A DNA stretch of 64,000 bases, from positions 851,001 through 915,000 of the forward strand of contig JACEVL010004609.1 in assembly GCA_020284085.1 (NCBI GenBank), written 5' to 3'. Each line of letters opens with the position of its first letter. Within the stretch, counting starts at the first letter, position 1. Below the pieces are notes generated by a model, which worked only from the letters and a program-made list of their open reading frames with translations, had not been told where the DNA came from and did not search any database. This DNA comes from Aporrectodea caliginosa (Eukaryota > Annelida > Clitellata > Crassiclitellata > Lumbricidae). A program made the position numbers and the translations under genes. This document shows, piece by piece, positions 32,356-43,654 of the stretch.

Positions 32356-32740
32356 GCACTTTGTATGTGTATATATCTATGCATGTATGCATATTTGTAT
32401 ATAATGTACGTATAAAGTAGGTATGTATGCATGCATATGTGTTTTAATATATGTAATGCTTGTATAAATGTAGGCACATATATATATCTTTCTGTTTGTA
32501 TGTATGTCTGCATGTATGTATGTATGTATGTATGTATTCATGTATGTATGTATGTATGTATGTATGTATGTATGTATGTATGTATGTGTGCATGCATGTA
32601 TGTATGTATGTATGTATGTTTGTATGTATGTATGTAGTCTAAATGAATGTATGAAGTAGGTATGTATGTGAGCATGTGTATACGTATATTTATATAGATG
32701 TATGCATGTATGTGTGTAGGCATTCATGTACGACTATAGA
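32164..32740. repeat. (AT)n and (TATG)n arrays
   Basis: AT arrays at 32170-32225 and 32320-32352, then TATG units from about 32490 to 32640 with worn TATG around them. Confidence 0.9.
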
Positions 32741-32756
32741 GAAGCATGGCATCTAT

Positions 32757-33003
32757 TATAGCTGCATAGATCTACTTACGAGCAGCGAATGAAAAGAAAA
32801 AACTAACTGCGGCTGTACATCAACTATTAACAGAAGGTTTTTATCGTTCGGCAATTGTCGGCAAATGTCCGGACTGAATTGGATTTTACGATCGCTAGTT
32901 TCCGCACTTGCTACGCGGCGTTTCAAATTATTATGCCTCCACTTAAGCGCCGTTCTCTGTTCATTACGAATGCGTCCATAGGTTTTTTTCAGCGAGGCCA
33001 TAT
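32757..33003 (-). CDS. Possible small ORF, 81 codons, unrecognised
   Basis: A minus-strand ATG frame starts MASLKKTYGRIRNEQRTALK and stays Lys/Arg-rich for about 55 residues, then becomes hydrophobic. Composition is not low-complexity, unlike most frames here. There is no recognised domain, the start context is ordinary, and no splice donor is clear. It may be a transposon fragment or chance. Confidence 0.15.
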
Positions 33004-33545
<542 letters not shown>

Positions 33546-33549
33546 TATT

Positions 33550-33895
33550 TCTTCTAAAACCTCTTAGTTTGAGTTTATTTGTTAACCAGATTAGCTCGTC
33601 CGCTGGATTGGCCATCGTGATGAGAAACAAGACGAACTGTGAATCGTCTGAGGAAGATAATCTTAACCGAGGAATCCCATTTGTGTAGCGCCTTTTCCTG
33701 TCTTTCTCGGAATCCCCGAATACAATGAGAAAGACCGGAACAGCAGCAGCAACAACAGTAAGGAGGGAGGGATGCTGTGCTCAAGGCATTGGCATGAGAT
33801 GCTATCGCTGCCATGTTGACCAGTATCTGGACACTGGCAGAACAATTGCTGTCCTCAGAAGACATTTGCGATTCACGAGTTAACTTAAAGAGGCA
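33550..33895. other. No gene; tail-like word
   Basis: CCCATTTGTGTAGCGCCTTT at 33677 looks like the start of a minus-strand LINE-A-type tail. Nothing else recognised. Confidence 0.35.
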
Positions 33896-33899
33896 GCGA

Positions 33900-34245
33900 T
33901 AGACAAACTAACAGACAGGCAGGCAGACATACAGCCAGACATACAGCCAGGCATATATACAGCCAGACATATAATAGACAGACATAAGGCTAAGCAAACA
34001 TACAGAAAGACATACAGTCAGTCATACATGCAGACACAGAGGCAGACAAACCGACAGACAGCCAGGCAGACATACGGCCAGACACGCAGACATACAGCCA
34101 GGCAGACTGATAGGCAGAAAGACATACAGAGACATACAGACAGAGAGACATAATAGAGCCCTCAGCCATACTGGCATATATACACAGACGGGCAGAGAGA
34201 GACAGACAGACAACAGAGACACAGAGAGACAAAGACACAGACAGT

Positions 34246-34279
<34 letters not shown>

Positions 34280-34610
34280 CAGAGAGAGAGACAGAGCGAG
34301 AGAGACAGAGAGAGAGACAGAGAGAGAGAGAGTGTGAGTGACAGAGAGAGAGAGAGAAAAAAAAAAGAGAGAGAGACAGAGAGACAGAGAGACACACAGA
34401 CAGAGAGAGAGAGGACAAGGACAACATAGACACAGACATAAAAAGAGAGACAGACAGAAAGTAAAAGGAGACGAACATAATAACTTACAGATATACAGTC
34501 GCACGGAGAGAGATATTAAGGCAGACAGAAGCGGACAGCCAGACAGAGACAGAGACAGCCAGACAGACAGAGACAGAGACAGAGAGAGAGGCAGAGAGTA
34601 GTTAGCGTCT
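33900..34610. repeat. Purine-rich (GACA)n/(GAGA)n field
   Basis: Degenerate CAGACATA, then GAGACAGA and GAGA. Minus-strand frames of up to 162 codons are Ser/Leu/Cys/Val repeats. Confidence 0.9.
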
Positions 34611-34789
34611 GATACATGAACTGTAGAGCAAGAGGCAGAAAGCGATGAAGAGAAAAACTGAAATATAGAAGAGGCGAGCGAGATTCAATTACCTGGAAAT
34701 CGAGAGAATTGGGAAATATGAGACAGGAAGGGAGGAGGTGAAAACCGGAGAAAGGAAGGAGAAGTAGGTGGAAAAATTCCGAAAAATAA

Positions 34790-35190
34790 TGCCATCTAAT
34801 CTAATCTAATCTGGTCTGTTCTATTTTACTTTATTCTATACCTACTCCACTCAACTGTATCCCATTCCGTTATGATTCTAATTCTACTTCTAACTCTAAT
34901 CCTGTTCTAAATCAGATTCAACATTTTAATCGAATATTTTCTAACTCTAATGCAATTCCAATTCTAACTATATTCTAATTCCAATTATGTTCTAACTCTA
35001 ATTATATTCTTAGTGTATTCTAGTCTTAATTCTATTCTAACTAAAATGGTATTCTAACTCTAATTCCGTTCTAAATCTAATTCCAATCTAACTCTAAGTC
35101 TATTTGATCTCTAATTCTATTATAACTCTAATTCTATTTTAATTCTATTCTAATTATCTTCTGATTCTAACTCTATTCTACTCGAACCGG
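34790..35190. repeat. Degenerate TCTAAT/TCTAAC repeat
   Basis: About 400 bp of ATTCTAATTCTAACTCTAAT-like words with loose period of 5-6. Confidence 0.85.
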
Positions 35191-36160
35191 GTTAGAGGAG
35201 ATAGACGAATCCCGTTATAAGTGTACATAGCCCACATAGGTATTTTTGTAGCTCCAGCGCTAATGACTCAAATAAGAAAATATAGCAGATGTGAACTGTT
35301 AGCGGAGGGTATAATCCCTGTTTTTATAAAGCGTCTGCAGAAGGCGCCACTGTAGACAGGCAGCAAGACGGAGAAGTAGACAAACACACGGTCACACAGA
35401 GAGATACAGACACAGGCATACGCAGAGATGCCAACGCAAACATCGAGATACAAATGCAGACATACATGTCATCAGAGATAAGAAAACGTACAAGGAGAGA
35501 AAACACAGATATAGTCAGAGATACAGAGACAGAGATAGGCAGGTCCGGAGACATATGAACAAACAAAAACTCAGACGTAGGTAGGGTTACAAAGGCAGAG
35601 TCTGTTGAGAAGTCTCTCGTGCCAGGCGCTGACACTCTTTCCAGACTAGAGATGACTTTTTGGAGCACACTGTAGAGATGCTACGAACACCAACTGTGTT
35701 GAAAATGTCAGCTTGTAGATACTCAAGTATAGAGTACCCTTCAAAGGCCAGCATCTGTCCGGTTCTGTCTGTCTTTGTCTGTCTCTGTGTACGTGTGCAT
35801 CAGTGTGTGTGTGTGTGTCTTCATGTGTCTTCGTGTATGTATCTTTGTACCTGTGCGACTGTTTGTTGTTTGCCTAACTATGCGTTTGTGTATCTTTATG
35901 TCGTAGAAATGACACACTGTCTGCCCGTGTGTGTGCCTGTGTCTGTCCTTGTGTATCTCTCATTTCGTGTCCCTGTCCGTGTTTCTGTCGGCATTTGTCT
36001 GTGTGTAAGTATATAAGAAGTGTGTTTGTATGTATGTAAGTATCTGTGGGCTTGTCTAAGTACGTATATGTATACATTTGCATGAATAATTATTTGCATG
36101 TATCTTGAAGGTGCACTAGACAAATGATCTGTCTCTCTGTTTGTCATTCTGTCTATCTGT
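35190..36160. other. No gene; CAGA and TGTG patches
   Basis: Degenerate CAGACA (35355-35580) and TGTGTC (35760-36060) repeats. Frames are low complexity. Confidence 0.5.
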
Positions 36161-36164
36161 TTGC

Positions 36165-36950
36165 CAGTGTTTCTGTCTGTTTGTCTGTCCATATGTCCGT
36201 GTGTTTGTCTGTCAGTGTTTCTGTCTGTTTGTCTGTCCATATGTCCGTGTGTTTGTCTGTCAGTGTTTCTGTCTGTTTGTCTGTCCATATGTCCGTGTGT
36301 TTGTCTGTCAGTGTTTCTGTCTGTTTGTCTGTCCATATGTCCGTGTGTTTGTCTGTCAGTGTTTCTGTCTGTTTGTCTGTCCATATGTCCGTGTGTTTGT
36401 CTGTCAGTGTTTCTGTCTGTTTGTCTGTCCATATGTCCGTGTGTTTGTCTGTCAGTGTTTCTGTCTGTTTGTCTGTCCATATGTCCGTGTGTTTGTCTGT
36501 CAGTGTTTCTGTCTGTTTGTCTGTCCATATGTCCGTGTGTTTGTCTGTCAGTGTTTCTGTCTGTTTGTCTGTCCATATGTCCGTGTGTTTGTCTGTCAGT
36601 GTTTCTGTCTGTTTGTCTGTCCATATGTCCGTGTGTTTGTCTGTCAGTGTTTCTGTCTGTTTGTCTGTCCATATGTCCGTGTGTTTGTCTGTCAGTGTTT
36701 CTGTCTGTTTGTCTGTCCATATGTCCGTGTGTTTGTCTGTCAGTGTTTCTGTCTGTTTGTCTGTCCATATGTCCGTGTGTTTGTCTGTCAGTGTTTCTGT
36801 CTGTTTGTCTGTCCATATGTCCGTGTGTTTGTCTGTCAGTGTTTCTGTCTGTTTGTCTGTCCATATGTCCGTGTGTTTGTCTGTCAGTGTTTCTGTCTGT
36901 TTGTCTGTCCATATGTCCGTGTGTTTGTCTGTCAGTGTTTCTGTCTGTTT
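36165..36950. repeat. 48-bp minisatellite, ~16 near-perfect copies
   Basis: The unit GTGTTTCTGTCTGTTTGTCT plus GTCCATATGTCCGTGTGTTT plus GTCTGTCA repeats every 48 bp with practically no differences from copy to copy. Because 48 is divisible by 3 and the unit lacks stops in most frames, it gives open frames of 271-387 codons on both strands (16-residue Cys/Ser/Val or Asp/Arg/Thr repeats). Copy identity points to a very recent expansion or homogenisation. Confidence 0.97.
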
Positions 36951-37240
36951 GCCTGTCTTTCTGTCTATTTGCATGAACGTGTCTGTCTGTTTGTCTCAGA
37001 CTGTTTGCAAGTCTGTCTGACTGGCTGTCTGTGTTTCTGTCTGCCTGACTGTTTTTGCTGTTTGTCTGTTTGCTTGTCCCTGTTTGCCTATCTGTTTGCC
37101 TGCCTTTCTGTCTGGCTCTCTGTCTGTCTGTTTGTGTTTCTGTCTGCTGTCTGTCTGATGTCTGTCTGTCTGCTGCCTGTGTTTCTGTCTGCCTGTCTGC
37201 CTGTGTTTCTGCCTGCCTGCCTGCCTGTCTATCCGTCTGT
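36951..37240. repeat. Degenerate (CTGT)n flank
   Basis: CTGT, CTGC and TTTC variants, probably the ancestral sequence from which the 48-bp unit was taken. Confidence 0.85.
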
Positions 37241-37394
37241 CACCAATGAAACCGATTTTTACGACCGCCATAAACGTCACCACGAACATCACCGGCCTCA
37301 ATAAATCGTTTAATTTCCGTTGAAGGCAAACACACAACTTCTTACTTACTTACGAGGCACCATAGAAGTCACGGGATCATTCGCTGCTGGTCAC

Positions 37395-37480
37395 TTTAGC
37401 CCAGCAGAGGCGGTTGCCAGTGCTTCAGTCGTAGCGACCGCAGTTCGAATCCGAGCGCATGAACTTGATATTTCTGTTGA
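37395..37480 (+). mobile_element. tRNA-like SINE head, uncertain
   Basis: GACCGCAGTTCGAATCCGAG at 37437-37456 fits a B box (one mismatch). The upstream A box (GCGGTTGCCAGTGC) is weak. No matching 3' part is seen. Confidence 0.35.
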
Positions 37481-37579
37481 GTACATATTATCATGTTTCC
37501 TTATCACTGTCATAGAACTAGAAAATATATTAATTATTAATGCAATTCCATTGGTTACCCTAATAATGATTGTCTAGTG

Positions 37580-37918
37580 CATGAATGGCGAATCTATGGC
37601 ACTTGTGCCCAAAGTGGCACTCGCTCAAATTTTGTGGGCACGTGGAATTTGGAGCGTCCCCAAAATTTCAAACTTAGAAATACAAAATCACTGTAGAAAT
37701 CTACATTTTCTTTTATGAAGGATTTAATCGCAACACCATTCTAAAATCATCTTTGAAGTAATGTCTTTTAATTCAGTTTTTGTTACGCTTTGTCAATTAA
37801 ACCTACATGAGAAAAACAATGTTATACTGCAAAATTCCGAAGGGCACGCGACGGTATTTTTTTAAATGTTTAGCGGCCTTTTTGGCACGCACCTTAAAAA
37901 AGGTTCGTCATCCCTCTG
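37580..37918. mobile_element. hAT MITE, 339 bp, TSD GTCTAGTG
   Basis: Exact 8-bp duplication GTCTAGTG at 37572-37579 and 37919-37926. Left end CATGAATGGCGAATCTATGG; right end reverse complemented CAGAGGGATGACGAACCTTT. Both continue into GGCAC...GTGCC words. This is the familiar hAT pattern CAGRGGTGnCGAACCT. No coding sequence. Confidence 0.88.
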
Positions 37919-37965
37919 GTCTAGTGTAAACCCTTCTCATTCGTTGCCGTATTCTGCTCATAATT

Positions 37966-38196
37966 GTGGGGTGCGGTGGTGTAGGGGTATGTTCGGTGCC
38001 TTGCAGCCGGAGGATTGCGGGTTCGAATCCACCTCAGGCCGACGCGTAGGGACCCTGGGCAAGTCCTTCACTTGCAATTGCTCATGCGCTTCGGCGTGAA
38101 ACTCCGATTCAGTGTCCGCGCTGTAGTCGGGAGCGCCTCTGAGTAGAAATCTTGAAGGGGCGCTATAACAAGTGCTCATACATACATACATATATG
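37966..38196 (+). mobile_element. Full-length tRNA-derived SINE, family S1
   Basis: Head: GTGCGGTGGTGTAGGGGTAT (A box) and GCGGGTTCGAATCCACC (a textbook B box). Middle: AGGGACCCTGGGCAAGTCCT and TCACTTGCAATTGCTC, resembling the CORE-SINE central domain (CTTGGGCAAGTCACTT). Tail: GTCGGGAGCGCCTCTGAGTA, then CTTGAAGGGGCGCTATAAC and (CATA)n, the same tail as LINE-A. CATAATT on both sides (37959-37965 and 38197-38203) is a likely target duplication. This is the best-preserved SINE in the window. Confidence 0.92.
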
Positions 38197-38410
38197 CATA
38201 ATTATTCCTGGAAGACGATATTCCTCGCAGCTAGATGAACTGATCTTTCTGGGAGGCGGGGAAGGGATATATAGACATCTAGGATTGGTCTAAGTCAGAT
38301 CCATACTGCTTGCTCGGAAACGTATAAATGTTTGAGCTAACTAGATAGGTGAGCTCTTGGAATGATTCATCTCTCCGGGTAGGATAGGAGGTGTGCATAA
38401 TTGCTATTTA

Positions 38411-38480
38411 GCGCTCCTGAGTAGTAACCTTGAAGGGACGCTATATAAATCTTCGTACTGAATAATGAATGAATTTGGAG
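38411..38480 (+). mobile_element. LINE-A/S1 tail fragment
   Basis: GCGCTCCTGAGTAGTAACCT, TGAAGGGACGCTATATAAAT, then GAAT units. Confidence 0.7.
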
Positions 38481-38492
38481 AAATTATTGTCA

Positions 38493-38991
38493 TAGGAAAT
38501 CCTGTTGGGTTGGGCCGAATGTTGATCTGGAAATCGGTTCGGGCCGGATTTTGCACTAATCGGTAGCCTACTAATCGGATTCGGCGCATCCCAGGACTAC
38601 CGATCCAAATATCAAGAAAAAGTGAAATTTTTTACCATAAGCAATTTCTTCTTTCATTAGTACAAAAATAGTAACCTGTTTTGTCGACCTCCTGTGGTAA
38701 TCTTCTTTATCATTGAAAGTCCTGTAAAATAATTAAATTGTGACTCGAATAACTCGACGCATAAAAAAAATCGGGCTTCTTTCTTAATTAAGTCACGCGG
38801 TTTCAGATATCATTTTCATATTTAGTTTATCTGTAATTATTAATTTATTATATCTTTGCAAATGAAAAGAAATAAGGTCCATTAATCGAATGGAATCCGG
38901 ATTCTGCAGAAAAAGCAGGCCAAATATCCGGTTGCTATCAGGATTCGGAAATCTGCAAAAAAATACCAATCGGCCCATCAGTAGAATCCTG
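38493..38991. mobile_element. Probable hAT element, ~499 bp
   Basis: Left TAGGAAATCCTG..TTGGGCCGAAT; right reverse complemented CAGGATTCTAC..ATGGGCCGATT. Possible duplication TATTGTCA / TATCATCA (6 of 8). Interior words CGGATTCGG recur in both orientations. Confidence 0.5.
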
Positions 38992-39159
38992 TATCATCAA
39001 TAACATTATCATTATGAGAATTATTATTAAGTTTATTACGTTTGCAAATGTTATCTTCATTATTGCTGACGATGTAACTTCGAAGCTATAAATATTGAAT
39101 TGTACATTATGTGTCTGATAAGTAAGATTTATGAAACAATGTATTGTATTTTTATTGTA

Positions 39160-39220
39160 TTGTATTCAAACATTTATAAAGCGCCTCCAGTAGAGTGAAC
39201 CGTTCAGAAGCCCTCCCAGT
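39160..39220 (-). mobile_element. Worn LINE-A-like tail
   Basis: CAAACATTTATAAAGCGCCT then CAGAAGCCCTCCC fits the minus-strand tail with substitutions. Confidence 0.45.
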
Positions 39221-39589
39221 GCGCAAGAGAAGAAATAGGTTTTTATGTAGTTACTGGCCTCCATGTAAGTTAGCTCTCCCCAGGCTTAATCACTTGCTGA
39301 ATGCGTAGGCTTACAGATGGCTAAATCATCACGACCACTATATCATTCAGTGATTGATTAATTGCCAAAAGCTTGGATTATTATTAATTAATTCGACTGT
39401 TGATAATTGCTAGGGAATATAGTGCTCATTAATCAATAGTCTGGATGACAGCACTAAGAAAATCAATCACTTAGGTTAAGCTCGATAGTCTGTCATGAGT
39501 ATGACGTGCTAGAGACTGATTTTCTCGGCCTCGGCTTATAAGGTAGGTGACCAGTTCTGTCCCCCGCCGCCTTCTATTCCTATCACCTT

Positions 39590-39665
39590 GTGGCAGCGCT
39601 TGCGAATAAGCTGGTGCCCTGCTTAGCTTTGGAGTAACGCTACAGAAATTTGAAGTTTATTATTA
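39590..39665 (+). mobile_element. LINE-C-type tail with (ATT)n start
   Basis: GCAGCGCTTGCGAATAAGCT, GGTGCCCTGCTTAGCTTTGG, AGTAACGCTACAGAAATTTG. The same module, reversed, begins the elements at 51835-51905 and 55205-55260. Confidence 0.6.
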
Positions 39666-39862
39666 AACTATCACTGCTGCTACTATTACTATTTCTTCTA
39701 TTACTATCCCTGCTATGACTATTGCTACTATTACCATTATTACTATTACTATTGCCACTATCATTATCACTACTATTACCATTATTACTATTACTATTGC
39801 CACTATCACTATCACTACTATTACCATTACTACTATCACTATTGCTACTGTCACTCATAGAA
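39663..39862. repeat. Degenerate (ACT)n/(ATT)n array
   Basis: Interrupted trinucleotides; a similar patch lies at 40225-40365. Confidence 0.85.
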
Positions 39863-39894
39863 CGAGTATGTGCATATTACGAATATTAAGATTT

Positions 39895-40215
39895 GTAGAA
39901 ATTGACGAATATTGACGAATATTGAACTGGCCAACGAATATTATTTTTTTTAATTGATTTTCATTCTTAATTCTTTAAAATCCGGAATTAATTGTACAAA
40001 GATTCAGTTCCAAAAACTAGGCATTAGAACAAGAACAGTTACACGTTACAGTAACTCATCCTATATCAGCAACTTCACTCATTTTAAATTAGTATTCTTA
40101 ATTAGTTCATAAACAAAATGGAAACAGTGACGTCATCAACGAATACCTACGAATATTTACGAATATTAAAAATGCCCGATTTTCACGAATATTTACGAAT
40201 ATTAAAACCTCAAGT
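39895..40215. other. AT-rich DNA with ACGAATATT words
   Basis: ACGAATATT occurs about eight times in two groups (39904-39945 and 40139-40203), partly as a 12-bp tandem TTTACGAATATT. No gene. Confidence 0.5.
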
Positions 40216-40470
40216 CACGAATTCTCGTTCTATGCTGTCACTATAATTACTATCGCTATTACTACTAATACTATATAGTACATATTTTACTATCACTGCT
40301 ATTGCTATCACTACTATCACTATTACTACTTTCTCTATTACTGCTAATTCTATTATTATAACCAGATATTCCCCATACGAGCATGGCTTAGTATTTTTCC
40401 AGACATTGTCCATATAGTCAGTGATTTCGTTCTTCCATTGTAGCGTTTGCTGCAGCGTCGTTCCTGGATC

Positions 40471-40691
40471 AGTCGTCAGGCGGCGCCACTATCTCCAAAC
40501 GAAACGGAAGTCCGTTCGCCACGTCATTTCCAGTTGCTGCTGCCATTCGTCTTTCCGTCGATCCTCCTCCATCTCCTCCATCTCCTCCATCTCCATCTCC
40601 TCCTCCTTTTCCTTCTCCTGCCGGCCCTCTGTTCCTTCCGCGGGTGTGTTAGTACCGTGTGGCCGTGGTGACTCCTCTGGCAGAGGCAGAG
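40471..40691 (+). promoter_or_regulatory. Candidate promoter/5' UTR
   Basis: G+C- and CpG-richer than its flanks. It contains AACGGAAGTCCG (ETS-type), CCACGTCATTTCC (CRE/ATF-like half, TGACGTGG on the other strand) and a CTCCATCTC tract at 40566-40605. It directly precedes the candidate first coding exon. The transcription start cannot be placed. Confidence 0.4.
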
Positions 40692-40764
40692 ATGGGGGCA
40701 AGGTCCGTCATCTGTTTCCTTCTGGCTGGACTGACGGGAGGACCCGTCCTACGTCTCACACACG
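40692..40764 (+). CDS. Candidate first coding exon, signal peptide (partial gene)
   Basis: ATG in good context (GCAGAGATGGG: G at -3 and +4) opens 24 codons plus one base, ending CACG|GTAAGT, a perfect donor. The peptide starts MGARSVICFLLAGLTGGPV: an Arg in the n-region, then a hydrophobic core, as in a secretory signal peptide. A TAG in the same frame at 40650-40652 supports this ATG. A phase-1 intron right after a signal peptide is the usual arrangement for secreted and cell-surface proteins. The rest of the gene is not identified; it probably lies across a large repeat-filled intron and perhaps outside the window. Confidence 0.55.
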
Positions 40765-40770
40765 GTAAGT
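40765..40770 (+). other. Splice donor GTAAGT
   Basis: CACG|GTAAGT matches the metazoan 5' splice site at every intronic position. It leaves phase 1, so an acceptor exon must supply two bases first. Confidence 0.55.
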
Positions 40771-40825
40771 AACACGCGTTTACACTGCGTTACATCTATG
40801 CTACGCACATGTAGTCTTACAACAG

Positions 40826-40965
40826 GCGCTATATAAACAACAAGATATTATGTATAAAATCCGTATAATTATAGCCTATATTGTATTGTATTGTATTGTA
40901 TCTATCAATTTATATAGCGCCTCTCGCAGTGCACACCAATCAGAGGCGCTATATATTTAATTAAT
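40826..40965. mobile_element. Two opposed LINE-A-like tails
   Basis: AGGCGCTATATAAACAACAA (plus) at about 40826 and TTATATAGCGCCTCTCGCAG (minus) at 40911-40930, the latter followed by CAGAGGCGCTATAT. They sit just inside the candidate intron. Confidence 0.5.
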
Positions 40966-41070
40966 ATATATATATATATATGTATATATATATTTATGAA
41001 TGCATATATATATGTATATGTACATATAATTCATATATATAATATATGTATATATAAGCACCTGTGTATC
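40965..41070. repeat. AT repeats
   Basis: ATAT and ATGTAT repeats. Confidence 0.85.
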
Positions 41071-41194
41071 TGTCAATGCCTTTGTCTATACTATGTATGC
41101 TGTGAGTGAGTACTAAATCTATAGCCTACACAAGGATTGTTGCACAGATTTTCGCGTGTAGTTGATATTCTGTCGACAGTCGTATACGATCACT

Positions 41195-41535
41195 CATTGT
41201 CTGACTGACTGACTGGCCTGAATGGCTGGTTGACTGACTGGTTTACTGAAGTCCTGGCTGGGCGATTTGTTGGCTGGCTGCTGGCTGGCTCGCTAACTGG
41301 CTGGCTGGAGAGCTGAATGAATGAGCAAACGAGTTCTTGCATTGTTGCACTCGTGGATCAATGCACTGATGCATTGTTACGGAAATCCTTTGGCTGAATG
41401 AATGAATGAGCGAACGAACGAATGAATGAATGAATGAATGAATGAACGAATGAATGAATGAATGAATGAACGAATGAATGGATGAATGAATGAATGAATG
41501 AATGAACGGATGAATGAATGAATTAATGAATTAAT
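41195..41535. repeat. GACT/GGCT patch and (GAAT)n array
   Basis: GACTGACTGGCTGG words (41195-41305), then (GAAT)n with GAAC variants (41390-41530). Confidence 0.9.
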
Positions 41536-41539
41536 TATT

Positions 41540-42270
41540 GAACGAACGAACTCTTGAATTGTTGTACTGATGCATCTATGAATTAGTTCATTAATGCATT
41601 GCTTAAGAGACTGAGTGACGCAGAGAGCAACATAGACAGACATACAGAGACACGGACAGAGACAAGAGAGAGGCAAGGAGGCGAAATAGAAGTCTGGGCA
41701 AGTCTGGAAAAGATCAAACGAAAACCAGAGAAAGCGAGAAACTCTAAGCAACACAAAAGAACCAAAAAATGCCTCATTCTCTAATCAGTGACGCTGCTCT
41801 AAATGAAGAAAAGCATCAACGTCTCCTCAAAACGCGCATTTGAACGATGTTCCGACTGACGTTGACACTAAAACACGGGAGTCTCAGCCCTTCAATAATT
41901 AATTTCATTTACATATCGCCCTCTTGCGGGTGCTGGCAACATCAATTCCTAGGAGGCGCCGTTGAGACCGGAGCCTTTAAGAAATGACGTAACATGTCAT
42001 CTTCCATAATCGACCGATCACAGGCAGAATTAACGCTTTCGAAAGTGACGCCTCTGCATACATATGAATATGCATCGATGGAATTTAAGCGTCGAAATTG
42101 CTTAGCAGTGCGTCAATCCTATACTTAATTATTTGTTGTTATAAATCTAACTATGAATAATTTAATATTATATATATATATATAATTATTATATATACGT
42201 TGAACTCCTTACGTTTTATTTCGAGATTGAACTCACCATTGAACTAGCTACATCATTTTGTAATACTAGT
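41540..42270. other. No recognised feature
   Basis: CAGAGACA patch at 41630-41680. Nothing else. Confidence 0.4.
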
Positions 42271-42272
42271 TT

Positions 42273-42475
<203 letters not shown>

Positions 42476-42595
42476 TGATTATTACTTTTTGATTCTTACT
42501 GTTTAGAATGATCGGGTTTTATAACAGTAGCACAGAACACACAATAAAGGCATTGCCTGGAGCAACATCTCGGAATAAGATTTCACATCTGCTAT

Positions 42596-42616
42596 TATTA
42601 TTGTTGCTGCTGCTTC

Positions 42617-42655
<39 letters not shown>

Positions 42656-42725
42656 AGCAGCAGCAGCAGTAGCAGTTGCAGTAGTAGAAGCAGCAGCAGC
42701 AGTAGTAATAAAAGTAGGAGCACGA
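42596..42725. repeat. (TTG)n and (CAG)n compound array
   Basis: TTG units followed by CAG/TAG triplets. Confidence 0.9.
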
Positions 42726-42729
42726 TTAG

Positions 42730-43135
42730 CACTAGCGGTGCCATAATAGCGCAGCCAAAATCGGAGCAGGTGTCCGCTTGAGGCTCTGGATAGTCTTTTT
42801 ATACCATGCTCTTCACTTCCGATTATTTATACCTTCGTCTCATATTTTATATATGGCGGTCTGGTGCGTTTGCAACGTCATCTCTCACCCATAATTGCCT
42901 TCTTTAAATTCCCTTCTTCACGTCTGAATTGTGTATAATTGATGGGTGTGCTATAGCTGTCAGTCCGACGTTTTTCATTGGGTGTCAGATTGTCAGCGTA
43001 ACGTGCCAAAGCTGGAGTTTCACGCTGAATGCACACCTCTTGAATGTTGTTATTATTGTTGTTGTTGTTGTTATTTCTGAATATTCCACAAAGAGTTCTG
43101 TTGTTTAAATAGTTTCCTGATAAATGCAAGAAAAT
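42730..43135. other. No recognised feature
   Basis: Nothing supported. Confidence 0.35.
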
Positions 43136-43149
43136 TTGTGAGCGATGAC

Positions 43150-43650
43150 AGCGAAGCGTGATAGATTACCGTCAAAGTTACCGTTATATTTGATTGCTGA
43201 TACAGTTATCGTGATGGCCTACCTTTATAGTGACCGTTGTGGTTAGCTAAAGATTAAGTTACCGTCACAGTTACAAGTACCGTTACATCTTATCGCAGAT
43301 ACACTTATCGTTAGTCCTATACCGTTACAGCTAACGTCACAATTGGTTAAAGATAATTTTATCGTTACAGTTACGATTACCGTTATAGTTACCGTTGCCT
43401 GTATGTTTGCGTGTGTCTGTTTGTCTGCTTGTTTGTATGTTTGTGTTCTCTTAAGGTTTCAATCTGTTCGTTTATCGGTCACTACGTCCATCTTGGTTTC
43501 CATCTTTCTCTGTCACTTTGTGTTTATATACGCGTATGTTTCTGTGTACTCGTGTGCGTGTGTTTGTGTGTGCGTGTTTGTATGTGTCTCTCTGTGTGTA
43601 TCTGTGCGTGAGTGTGTGTGTGTGTGTGTGTGTGCGTGTGTGTGTGTTCG
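43150..43650. repeat. GTTACCGTTACA words and TG-rich repeats
   Basis: Loose repeats of TTACCGTTACAGTTA (43165-43400), then TGTGTT/TGTCTG repeats to 43650. Confidence 0.75.
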
Positions 43651-43654
43651 AACC

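Noticed and set aside
34790..35190. Telomere-like TCTAAC repeat
   Set aside because: The words are TCTAAT/TCTAAC with irregular period; the animal telomere unit TTAGGG/CCCTAA is absent.
36141..37304. 387-codon open frame (and 338/298/273/271-codon frames on both strands)
   Set aside because: They are translations of a 48-bp tandem repeat whose length is a multiple of three; no start context, domain or non-repeat coding flank.
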